Source of the DNA: Iodobacter sp. BJB302
Lineage (GTDB): Bacteria; Pseudomonadota; Gammaproteobacteria; Burkholderiales; Chitinibacteraceae
DNA length: 51,526 bases
NCBI RefSeq assembly: GCF_002735645.1
Contig: NZ_PDZG01000032.1
Span: forward strand, 1-51,526
Direction: 5' to 3'
The position numbers and the translations under genes were made by a program. Below are positions 44,044 through 51,511 of this stretch, in pieces. The notes beneath the pieces are model-generated. The model ran no database searches. It was given only the letters and a program-made list of their open reading frames with translations, and was not told the origin of the DNA. How positions within the stretch are numbered: the first letter of the stretch is position 1; each line of letters starts with the position of its first letter.

Positions 44044-44409
44044 CTAGCTATGATTTGAGCGGTCCATCGCAGAAATAAATTGCTCTTTAGGAACCTGGGC
44101 GTTCCTGATCATAATCAGATTATCTCTGACAGAATGAATAATGAAGTCCTTAATGTAATACCCTTCCGCAAACCTGCTTTCTAAGGCGATCCCATCCATG
44201 GCCCAGTTGTCAGGGTCAAATCCAATATCGTTAAATTTTGCATTAAATGGGAAAACTTTGTATTCATGCCAAAACTGGCTGCTTACGTCATAAGCCCGGT
44301 AATTCACATCAGCAATGCGCTCACCATCCAAACAAAGCCACCAGCCGAACACTCTTCCAAAATCAGTATGATCGTAGGGGTGAGGAGGTGTTTTTTTCTT
44401 GAAAAACAT
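44044..44409 (-). CDS. Hypothetical protein, cargo gene 1
   Basis: A 121-residue protein from the ATG at 44409. Sequence includes DFGRVFGWWLCLDGERIADV, FWHEYKVFPFNAKFNDIGFD and ESRFAEGYYIKDFIIHSVRD, a beta-rich aromatic protein without a signal peptide. Frames starting at 44481 begin inside the adjoining MITE and are rejected. No family was recognised. It runs against the late genes, as moron genes do. Confidence 0.65.
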   Translation of the reverse strand: MFFKKKTPPHPYDHTDFGRVFGWWLCLDGERIADVNYRAYDVSSQFWHEYKVFPFNAKFNDIGFDPDNWAMDGIALESRFAEGYYIKDFIIHSVRDNLIMIRNAQVPKEQFISAMDRSNHS

Positions 44410-44460
44410 GCAGCATCCCAGTCTGTAATGATGTTTTATCAAAATAATCAGCGCAGCCAC

Positions 44461-44729
44461 TAGGGTCTGTTGACGTTTCATTCACGGCTGCGTTGGCTGC
44501 AGTTTTGGGGCTGAACAAGGCAAAAATTGCGACATGGCACGAGTACCATTAGCGATTTTTAACGATGTGCAGCCCCAAAAATGCAGTCAACCCGAAGGGC
44601 TGAGCCGGAAAACGGCCATTCACTGCGTTATGCTCCTCGACAATAACCAGTTATTGCCTTCGTCGTATGCCTTGTGCTTGGCCGTTTTCCGGCTCAGCGC
44701 AATTGTGAATGAAACGTCAACAGACCCTA
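44461..44729. mobile_element. MITE-like element with 23-bp perfect terminal inverted repeats
   Basis: GGGTCTGTTGACG... at 44463-44485 is the exact reverse complement of 44705-44727. TA flanks each end (44461-44462, 44728-44729), with C before and G after, as expected for insertion at CTAG with TA duplication, the habit of IS630/Tc1-mariner elements. The 265-bp interior holds two further nested palindromes (GTTTTGGGGCTG/CAGCCCCAAAA and GCCGGAAAACGGCC/GGCCGTTTTCCGGC) and no gene. Confidence 0.85.
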
Positions 44730-44750
44730 GCCTAAGCTGTTGCGCTGCGT

Positions 44751-45035
44751 TTATTCAGCATCCAGAAAGCCATCCTGTCGGACTAGGTATTTATCGCCCT
44801 CGCAGCCGCCTTGCCATTTTGCTTTAGCATCGTTATCTGTTACGCCTTTGTATAATATTTTGCCATCTGAAACCCGGCGAATTGAAAATTTCAGGTTCGC
44901 AAATAATTCTGTATTGCCATCCGCATCTTCAAATGAAACCTCGCCATGTGCAGGTTTACAAACTTTTTTTGCAGGAGCGGAATAGGCCGCAGCAGAAAGT
45001 AATAGTGCCAAAACACAGCATGTCGTTTTCAACAT
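44751..45035 (-). CDS. Small exported hypothetical protein, cargo gene 2
   Basis: A 94-residue protein with a clear signal peptide (CCVLALLLSAAAYSAPA) and a mature part of about 74 residues: KKVCKPAHGEVSFEDADG, FANLKFSIRRVSDGKILYKG, KAKWQGGCEGDKYLVRQDGF. Two cysteines in the mature part could form a disulfide. Its end is 22 bp from the MITE. Function unknown; small exported proteins next to effector-like genes can be immunity factors. Confidence 0.7.
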   Translation of the reverse strand: MLKTTCCVLALLLSAAAYSAPAKKVCKPAHGEVSFEDADGNTELFANLKFSIRRVSDGKILYKGVTDNDAKAKWQGGCEGDKYLVRQDGFLDAE

Positions 45036-45114
45036 AAAAATACCTTAATGAATTGGAAGCGCAACACTTGAGGGCGTGCGTTCAATGATTTACTTAGGGA
45101 GTTGAGCAGCGGGG

Positions 45115-45879
45115 CTAGTCTTTAGCGGCTTTTTCAATCACAAATTGATATACATTCTCTGGATCAATAAATTTTGCAGTGACTTGCTTGTCAGATTTGT
45201 AGAATTTTTTGCCATCACTTGTATATTCAGTAAAGGTAACGCCTGAAGGGAAGTCCGCGTTTTTTTCATAGCGGTATTCCACTTTATCAAAGGTGATTCC
45301 ACCCTGTTGATTCAAACGAACCCCTTTGCAGGAGGCAAACAAGCTGGGCAGTTTTATAAAGACCCGTGATTTGGGCTTGTTTCCAATAAGGTGAACGGCG
45401 GTGTGCCTCACTGCACTGCCACTGGCCGATGGGGAAACGCTTTCTAAGCAAGTAAAGTCTTTGGAAAAGTAGACCGAAGTACCCCTGCCAAAATCATCCC
45501 TGTTGCTGTGCTCATTAGGAAAAATCACCGCAGATTGCATCGTTAAACATCGGCCATTGATCTGAATACGGCCTGTATCCAGAACAACACGCTGCTTGCG
45601 CCCGTCAGCCACACCTTCCCAGGCATATTTAATCTCTTGGCCAGTGCTTAATGGCTGCATCTCATAGCCCGCATCAGCGTGAAAAATCGCTCCGGGTAAA
45701 GAGGCATAGTAGGAATCGTATCCGTCATAAACCGCTTCAGCATTGGCTAAAGAAGCGGCAAAAATGAGTATTGCGGCGGTGAGTGCAAGAGGCTTGCCAA
45801 ACATGTTGGTCGTAGAAGCCCCACTTAGTACAACACCACCATGACTGGTTTGATCGCCTAAGCGAATCACTTTTTTCAT
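45115..45879 (-). CDS. Exported hypothetical protein with a PAAR-like N-terminal fragment, cargo gene 3
   Basis: A 254-residue frame. The first 25 residues (KKVIRLGDQTSHGGVVLSGA) read like the start of a PAAR-domain protein, the spike tip of type VI secretion. The sequence then runs into MFGKPLALTAAILIFAASLA, which is itself a good signal peptide ending ANA. So either translation begins at 45804 and the product is exported, or the N-terminus is a remnant of a PAAR gene. The mature region (about 49-254) has three cysteines and no recognised domain. Opposite to the late genes. Confidence 0.65.
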   Translation of the reverse strand: MKKVIRLGDQTSHGGVVLSGASTTNMFGKPLALTAAILIFAASLANAEAVYDGYDSYYASLPGAIFHADAGYEMQPLSTGQEIKYAWEGVADGRKQRVVLDTGRIQINGRCLTMQSAVIFPNEHSNRDDFGRGTSVYFSKDFTCLESVSPSASGSAVRHTAVHLIGNKPKSRVFIKLPSLFASCKGVRLNQQGGITFDKVEYRYEKNADFPSGVTFTEYTSDGKKFYKSDKQVTAKFIDPENVYQFVIEKAAKD

Positions 45880-46014
45880 AAAGCCCTCTGTGAATAGCTC
45901 AGTACGGCAATCTTAAATGGTGCTTACAGTCTTAACAATCAGCAAAGATACCCATTTGCTCCCTTAATGCCGTGGCCACAGCGGAAGTTTCCACGAGCGT
46001 TAATTGTAAAGTCG

Positions 46015-46056
46015 ATTAAAAGACCCTCTCCCCCATGGCGCTGAAAATAGCGTCAT
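46015..46056 (+). promoter_or_regulatory. Second copy of the conserved stem-loop, ahead of the protease gene
   Basis: ATTAAAAGAC (46015-46024), a C-rich spacer, then CCATGGCGCTGAAAATAGCG and TCATG. It matches the element at 37930-37969 base for base outside the spacer, except for three changes. The protease ATG lies in the right arm of the stem, so folding could affect its translation. Confidence 0.6.
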
Positions 46057-47158
46057 GAATACTCCAGCCCCCCTCCATATTTTTAAGCCCGGCCGTCAAA
46101 CCGCAATGAGCGGGGTGACGCTGGATTTTACTGACGCAGATTTAGCAGCGTGTGCCGCTGCATACGATCCGGCGCTGCATGAAGCGCCGATTGTGATTGG
46201 CCACCCCAAGCATGATGCACCGGCCTATGGCTGGGTAAAGTCGCTTAGCACTAATGCTGACGGCCTGATGGCTGAGCCGCAGCAGATGGATGTCAGCTTT
46301 GCTGAGCTGCTAGCCGCAGGCCGATACAAAAAAATCTCCGGCTCTTTTTACACCCCCGATGCTCCGGCCAACCCGGTACCTGGCGTTTATTACCTGCGCC
46401 ATGTGGGCTTTCTTGGTGCGATGCCGCCAGCGGTTAAAGGGCTAAAGCAGGCCGAGTTTGCCGAAGCAGAAGAAGGTGTCATCGAATTTGGCGAATTGCC
46501 CGCCGGTGCCGTCTCACGCATTTTCCGAGGTCTGCGTGAGTGGATGATTGGCAAGTTTGGCTTGGATGAGGCCAATAAAGCCCTCTCGTCATGGGATGTT
46601 GACTGGATACAGGAACAAGCCGCCCAGCCCGAACCTGAATTTTCCCCCGCTTTTTCCGAACCTGACCCCGTTACCAAGGAGCTTACTGTGACCCCAGAAC
46701 AAGCCGCTGCTCTCGAAGCAGAAAACACCAAGCTCAAAGGGCTGGTTGCCTTTGCTGAATCAGAACGAAAAAAGCTACTGGCAGACCAGCGCCACGACGA
46801 GCATGCCAGTTTTGCCGAGGGGCTGATCGCAGACGGCACGCTGGCCCCTAAACACAAAGAAACCGTGGTTGCGCTGCTGGATTTTGCTGACGGCGAGCAA
46901 GTGCTGGAATTTGGCGAAGGCGCTGCAAAGCAAGCCTTGCCTGCGGCGCTGAAAGGGTTTCTCTCCGAGCTGCCCAAGGTGGTGGAGTTTGGCGAGCACG
47001 CCACCAAGGGCAAAGCTTCTACGGCAGACGCTGGGGGTGCCGTGGATTACGGTGAAAACGCAGATCCAGAGCGTGTTCAGCTGGATCAAAAGATTCGTTC
47101 ACATATGCGTGAGCATTCAGTGGATTACGCCACTGCGGCGAATGCAGTTATTAAATAA
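46055..47158 (+). CDS. Phage I-like head maturation protease/scaffold (Mu gp32-like)
   Basis: A 367-residue protein. The N-terminal protease part shows FKPGRQTAMSGVTLDFTDAD, APIVIGHPKHDAPAYGWVKS and KKISGSFYTPDAPANPVPGV, the Mu I pattern. The C-terminal half (from about 225) is a coiled coil rich in E, A and K, as expected for the scaffold. In Mu an internal start makes scaffold Z; Met residues in the second half are scarce here. It cuts scaffold during capsid maturation. Confidence 0.9.
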   Translation: MNTPAPLHIFKPGRQTAMSGVTLDFTDADLAACAAAYDPALHEAPIVIGHPKHDAPAYGWVKSLSTNADGLMAEPQQMDVSFAELLAAGRYKKISGSFYTPDAPANPVPGVYYLRHVGFLGAMPPAVKGLKQAEFAEAEEGVIEFGELPAGAVSRIFRGLREWMIGKFGLDEANKALSSWDVDWIQEQAAQPEPEFSPAFSEPDPVTKELTVTPEQAAALEAENTKLKGLVAFAESERKKLLADQRHDEHASFAEGLIADGTLAPKHKETVVALLDFADGEQVLEFGEGAAKQALPAALKGFLSELPKVVEFGEHATKGKASTADAGGAVDYGENADPERVQLDQKIRSHMREHSVDYATAANAVIK

Positions 47159-47168
47159 GGAGTAGGTC

Positions 47169-48092
47169 ATGGGACGTTTATCTAATCTGCGCGTTGTTGA
47201 TCCGGTTTTATCGCAACTGGCGCTGGGCTATAGCAATCTGGAATACGTGGGCGAGCTGCTGATGCCTACTGTTGAAGTGCAAAAGGAAGGCGGCAAGATC
47301 CCTAAGTTTGGGAAAGAAGCTTTCAAAATCTACAACACCGAGCGGGCCTTACGCGCTAAATCCAACCGCATTAATCCAGAAGGCTTGACTGGTATTGATG
47401 TGGTTCTGGATGAGCACGATCTGGAGTACCCAATCGATTATCGTGAAGAGCAAGAAAGCGCCTTCCCGTTGCAATCTAACGCCACCTTTGTGGCCACGGA
47501 GGGGATTGATCTACGCCGTGAAAAGATGATCGCAGATATGGCGCAAAACCCTGCCAACTATGCGGCCAGCAATAAAATCGCGCTGTCCGGTACCAGCCGC
47601 TTTACTGACCGTGTGAATTCCGACCCAATTGGGGTGGTTGAGGTGGGCAAGGAAGCCATCCGCGCCAAGATTGGCCGCTACCCCAACACCATGATCATTG
47701 GTGCCTCAAGCCAGTCGGTATTAAAAAACCACCCGCAGTTGCTGGATCGCATCAAGTATTCCATGAAAGGCATTGTGACTGCCGATCTGATGCGCGACAT
47801 CTTTGAGATCGAAAACATCGCTGTTGGTAAAGCGGTTTACGCCAACGATCAGGATGTGTTTTCGGATCTCTGGCTGGACAACATCATCCTGGCCTATGTG
47901 CCAAGCAAACGCGCTGGACAGAGTCGCACCCCCTACGAGCCTGCCTTTGGCTACACCATCCGCAAAAACAAGCCGATCGTGGATACCCGCACCGAAGACG
48001 GCAAAGTTGAGATTGTCCGCTGCACCAATATTTTCCGGCCCTTTATTGTGGGCGCGGAAGCGGGCTATCTGATCTCAGATACTAACGCCTAA
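47169..48092 (+). CDS. Phage major capsid protein
   Basis: A 307-residue protein directly after the protease gene, the slot for the Mu-like major head protein. Sequence features such as LALGYSNLEYVGELLMPTVE, KIPKFGKEAFKIYNTERALR and YDLDYREEQESAFPL-like YPIDYREEQESAFPL are those of the HK97-fold coats found in BcepMu-type phages. It appears complete. GGAG lies 7 bp before the ATG. Confidence 0.85.
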   Translation: MGRLSNLRVVDPVLSQLALGYSNLEYVGELLMPTVEVQKEGGKIPKFGKEAFKIYNTERALRAKSNRINPEGLTGIDVVLDEHDLEYPIDYREEQESAFPLQSNATFVATEGIDLRREKMIADMAQNPANYAASNKIALSGTSRFTDRVNSDPIGVVEVGKEAIRAKIGRYPNTMIIGASSQSVLKNHPQLLDRIKYSMKGIVTADLMRDIFEIENIAVGKAVYANDQDVFSDLWLDNIILAYVPSKRAGQSRTPYEPAFGYTIRKNKPIVDTRTEDGKVEIVRCTNIFRPFIVGAEAGYLISDTNA

Positions 48093-48103
48093 GGGGTGCT
48101 GAA

Positions 48104-48388
48104 ATGATCGAACGTTTTCTCGTGAAAGACTCACCCATTTTGCACAATGGGGAGCGTTATGAACCAGGCGATAAAATTGAAATGAGCATGAAAGAAGCGT
48201 TCAGCTTGCGTGCTTTTTTAGAGCCTGATCCGAGCTGGGTGCCAGAACCAGCAGCGCCAGAGCCTGAGGCCGTCATCACCCCTCCGGCCATTATCGAAAC
48301 CCCACCTCCGGCAACGGATAGTTTGCCTGCCGATGCTGCCCCAGATGCAGAACCGACAGCGGCAAACAAAAAAGGAGCTAAAGCATGA
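48104..48388 (+). CDS. Small phage head-region protein (Mu gp35-like position)
   Basis: A 94-residue protein. The N-terminal ~45 residues form a compact domain (FLVKDSPILHNGERYEPGDK), followed by a disordered tail rich in Pro, Glu and Ala and a basic KKGAKA end. It lies between the coat and decoration-type genes, the position of Mu gp35. The stop overlaps the next start as ATGA. Confidence 0.7.
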   Translation: MIERFLVKDSPILHNGERYEPGDKIEMSMKEAFSLRAFLEPDPSWVPEPAAPEPEAVITPPAIIETPPPATDSLPADAAPDAEPTAANKKGAKA

Positions 48389-48798
48389 AAACAGCACAGC
48401 CTCTAGGTATTACTTCCATCCTTGCTGCGGTCAACTTACCCCGTTTCCGGTTTGTCGATTTCAGTGGTGGTCTGTGTACGGCTAACTCAAAAGCACTGGG
48501 TGTAACGGATAGCGAAGCAGATGCGGGCCAATATGGGGCGCTGGTTTTTTCCGGGATCGCCCTGGTTGAATGCGCGGGGGCAATTAATCGGGGAGTATCG
48601 GTCACGTCCGATGCCACCGGCAAGGCTGTCACCGCCAGCATGTTCACTGCCACATCACCCGCAGGAGGTACGGCAGTGACATCGACCAGTGCTGCACCAG
48701 CCATGACGCTTGCAGGCGGCGTATTGCCGCAGGCTATTAATGGCTATGCCCTGGATGCCGGTGTGGCGGGTGACATCATCCGTGTCCTGGTGATCTGA
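48385..48798 (+). CDS. DUF2190-like capsid decoration protein candidate
   Basis: A 137-residue Ala/Gly/Thr/Val-rich beta protein (LALVECAGAINRGVSVTSDA-like segments, KAVTASMFTATSPAGGTAV, then GVAGDIIRVLVI). This repetitive small-residue composition is typical of DUF2190 or cement proteins near coat genes. Family assignment is by pattern and position only. Confidence 0.65.
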   Translation: MKTAQPLGITSILAAVNLPRFRFVDFSGGLCTANSKALGVTDSEADAGQYGALVFSGIALVECAGAINRGVSVTSDATGKAVTASMFTATSPAGGTAVTSTSAAPAMTLAGGVLPQAINGYALDAGVAGDIIRVLVI

Positions 48799-48800
48799 AC

Positions 48801-49265
48801 ATGCGCTACTGCACCCTGGCTGACCTGCAGCTGGCCATCCCACTGCAAACGCTGATTGCGCTGAGTAATGACGCTCAGCCAGATCTGAGCTACGGCGGCA
48901 CATCCACGCCGCCGCAGCTGGTGATGGAAGTGATTGAGGATAAGGTGCGGCAAGCGGAAGAGGTCGTGGATTCGCATCTGCGTGGCCGCTACACGCTGCC
49001 GCTGCTGCCCGTGCCTACTGTGATTAAAGACCTCACCATCAAACTGGCCCGCCATGAGTTGTATGCCCGGCGGCCTGAGGGCGGCGATTTGCCCGATGCC
49101 GTAGTGCGTACTTACAAAGCATCCATGCTCATGCTGGAGCATATCCGGGACGGCAAACTCACTATCGGCATTCCGCTGACGGGTGAAGCCGCGCCCGAAG
49201 CGGGGGAAATGAAAGCACGCACGCGTGTGCGCCGTTTTAATAACAACTTGCTGGATCGCTACTAA
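48801..49265 (+). CDS. DUF1320 phage protein (Mu gp36-like)
   Basis: A 154-residue protein. YCTLADLQLAIPLQTLIALS, then KVRQAEEVVDSHLRGRYTLP, VIKDLTIKLARHELYARRP, and RVRRFNNNLLDRY match DUF1320, a head-to-tail connector-type protein in Mu-like phages. It starts 2 bp after its upstream neighbour and overlaps the next gene by one base. Confidence 0.9.
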   Translation: MRYCTLADLQLAIPLQTLIALSNDAQPDLSYGGTSTPPQLVMEVIEDKVRQAEEVVDSHLRGRYTLPLLPVPTVIKDLTIKLARHELYARRPEGGDLPDAVVRTYKASMLMLEHIRDGKLTIGIPLTGEAAPEAGEMKARTRVRRFNNNLLDRY

Positions 49266-49729
49266 TGGCCAGCACAGTAGAAATTCTGGATGCCGTTGTG
49301 CAGCGCCTGCATTTGAAATTGCCGCAGCTGGCCGTGGAGTATTTCCCTGAAAACGCTAAAGGCTACATGCTGAATCATTCACTGGGCGCATTGCTGGTCA
49401 GTTATCTGGGCAGCCAGTTTGATGACACAGCGGATACGGGTTTTGTGGCCCAGCCCCGCACCATCAAAATCTCCATCACGGTGGTGGTGCGCCAGCTCAA
49501 TGGCCGTGGTGGCGTGATTGAGGTATTGGATTTAGCTCGCCGTGCTGTGGTGGGATTTAAGCCCCCGGATTGCAAAAAAATACGGGCCGTCAGTGAAAAA
49601 TTTTTAGGCCAAAACGCTGATCTTTGGCAATACGCATTAGATATATCCACCAGCGGCATGCTGGTGGAAGACGAAGAAGTTGGAACAGAGCACCCGCTCA
49701 CTGTTGTCAATTATGAGGAGGCACCATGA
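49265..49729 (+). CDS. DUF1834 phage protein (Mu gp37-like)
   Basis: A 154-residue protein of the gp37/DUF1834 type: VEILDAVVQRLHLKLPQLAVE, LNHSLGALLVSYLGSQFDDT, and KISITVVVRQLNGRGGVIEV. It is expected at the neck or tail-terminator position in Mu-like virions. Stop and start overlap with both neighbours (TAATG and ATGA), indicating coupled translation. Confidence 0.88.
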   Translation: MASTVEILDAVVQRLHLKLPQLAVEYFPENAKGYMLNHSLGALLVSYLGSQFDDTADTGFVAQPRTIKISITVVVRQLNGRGGVIEVLDLARRAVVGFKPPDCKKIRAVSEKFLGQNADLWQYALDISTSGMLVEDEEVGTEHPLTVVNYEEAP

Positions 49730-49932
49730 AGTTTATATATAACGGCCCAAGCTCTGGTGTCACTCTGCGTGATGGCGAGGCTGAAACAGAAGTCATGCTG
49801 CATGACGGCGCAGAGGTAGATCTGCCTGCAGAGCATGAATATACCAAAACCCTAGAAGCACTGGGCCACCTCACTGCGGTGATTGAAAAACCGGCCAAGG
49901 CCAGCAAGACCGCCACGGCAGAAGGAGCGTAA
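49726..49932 (+). CDS. DUF2635 phage protein (Mu gp38-like)
   Basis: A 68-residue protein beginning MKFIYNGPSSGVTLRDGEAE, with ALGHLTAVIE near the end and a Lys/Ala-rich tail. It matches small DUF2635 proteins that precede the sheath gene in Mu-like phages. Function is unknown. Confidence 0.85.
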   Translation: MKFIYNGPSSGVTLRDGEAETEVMLHDGAEVDLPAEHEYTKTLEALGHLTAVIEKPAKASKTATAEGA

Positions 49933-49934
49933 TC

Positions 49935-51368
49935 ATGCCTGCAAGCTATTTACACGGTGTAGAAACGATAGAACTGGAGCGCGGCCCGCGCCCTGTAAAA
50001 ACGGTCAAAAGCGCAGTAATTGGGTTGATCGGCACCGCCCCCATTGGGCCTGTAAATGTCACGACGCTGAGCCTGTCAGAAACAGACGGCGCGGCATTTG
50101 GGCCTCAACTGCCTGGCTTTACTATCCCGCAGGCGCTGGATGCCATTTATGATTTTGGCGCTGGCACCGTGCTGATCATTAATGTGCTCGACCCTGCAGT
50201 GCATAAAACCAATATTGCGGCCGAATCGGTTGCGCTGGATGCCAGTACCGGCAGCGGTAAAACCAGCAAACCTGCTTTATTGAATGCCACGGTTAAAAGC
50301 GGGGACAATGTCACTACCTATGTGGCAGGCACTGATTACTCAATCGATCTGGTCTGCGGCGTGATTACCCGCATTAAAACCGGGGCAATTCCTGCATCAC
50401 CGCCACCACTCAAAGTGACGTATGACTATGCCGACCCGACTAAAGTCACGTCTGCAGACATCATTGGAGCCGTCAACGCAGCAGGCCAGCGCATTGGTAT
50501 GAAGGCACTGAAAGATACCTATAATCTGTTTGGCTTCTTTGCCAAAATTCTGATCGCACCAGCGTTCTGCACGCAAAACTCGGTGTCAGCCGAGCTGATT
50601 GCAATGGCGGATCAGCTGGATGCCATCGCCTATATTGATGCGCCCATCGGCACCACATTTGCCCAGGCCCTGGCTGGCCGTGGCCCTGCCGGTACGATCA
50701 ACTTTAATACCTCAAGCGATCGCGTTCGGCTTTGCTATCCACACGTTAAGGTTTACGACACGGTGCTAAAAGCCGAGCGACTGGAGCCATTGTCCGCTCG
50801 CGCTGCTGGCCTGCGGGCCAAAGTCGATCTCGATCAAGGCTTTTGGTGGTCTAGCTCTAACCATGAATTATTGGGCATCACAGGCGTAGAGCGCCAGCTT
50901 TCAGCCATGATTGACGACCCCAGCTCTGAAGTGAATATGCTCAATGAGGTGGGCATTACCACGGTATTTAATAGCTACGGCACCGGCATGCGTTTGTGGG
51001 GCAATCGCTCCGCTGCATTTCCTACCGTTACCCACATGCGTAATTTTGAAAACGTGCGCCGCACTGGCGACATGCTGAACGAGAGCATGCGCTACTTCAG
51101 CCTGCAATATACGGATATGCCACTTAATCAGGCGCTGATCGACAGCCTGGTCGATTCAACCAATGCCTACGGCCGCAAGCTCATCGGTGATGGGGCATTA
51201 ATCGGATTTAAAGCCTGGTTTGATCCGGCACGTAATCCGCAGACCGAGCTGGCTGCCGGGCATTTACTCATCAGCTATAAGTACACCCCACCGCCACCGA
51301 TGGAACGGCTGACGTTTGAAACCGAGATCACATCGGAATACCTGCTCACGTTAAAAGGGGCTAAATAA
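49935..51368 (+). CDS. Contractile tail sheath protein (Mu gpL-like)
   Basis: A 477-residue sheath protein. YLHGVETIELERGPRPVKTV, AVIGLIGTAPIGPVN, and the C-terminal LTFETEITSEYLLTL are family segments, with GFWWSSSNHELLGITGVER in the conserved core. It forms the contractile sheath, showing a myovirus morphology. Full length. The start is 2 bp after the DUF2635 stop, and its stop overlaps the next start as TAATG. Confidence 0.93.
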   Translation: MPASYLHGVETIELERGPRPVKTVKSAVIGLIGTAPIGPVNVTTLSLSETDGAAFGPQLPGFTIPQALDAIYDFGAGTVLIINVLDPAVHKTNIAAESVALDASTGSGKTSKPALLNATVKSGDNVTTYVAGTDYSIDLVCGVITRIKTGAIPASPPPLKVTYDYADPTKVTSADIIGAVNAAGQRIGMKALKDTYNLFGFFAKILIAPAFCTQNSVSAELIAMADQLDAIAYIDAPIGTTFAQALAGRGPAGTINFNTSSDRVRLCYPHVKVYDTVLKAERLEPLSARAAGLRAKVDLDQGFWWSSSNHELLGITGVERQLSAMIDDPSSEVNMLNEVGITTVFNSYGTGMRLWGNRSAAFPTVTHMRNFENVRRTGDMLNESMRYFSLQYTDMPLNQALIDSLVDSTNAYGRKLIGDGALIGFKAWFDPARNPQTELAAGHLLISYKYTPPPPMERLTFETEITSEYLLTLKGAK

Positions 51369-51511
51369 TGTCCAGGATCGAAATCAACCGAATTACCAAC
51401 GGTAATTGTCAAACCAGTTGTCGCCTTAATCGTTTAATATTTATGCCGTTCTTTGCTCTGCTTTTTTCCTTACAGCACCCGTCTCCGCTTCCGGTGATTT
51501 TTCTGGATTGA
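51368..51511 (+). pseudogene. Tail tube gene, broken after about 13 codons
   Basis: The frame opens MSRIEINRITNGN, the conserved start of tail-tube proteins from Mu-like phages, and its ATG overlaps the sheath stop. After that the family sequence (usually a VYLDG- or LLGRAEE-like continuation) is lost. The frame reads CQTSCRLNRLIFMPF and stops at 51509-51511. Sequence from about 51407 on looks foreign, with GAGGTGG near 51513 perhaps serving a gene beyond the window. An insertion or rearrangement is likely. Confidence 0.65.

Noticed and set aside
44534-44985. Two plus frames across the MITE and the small exported gene
   Set aside because: They read through a palindromic element and the antisense of a signal-peptide gene; composition is not protein-like.
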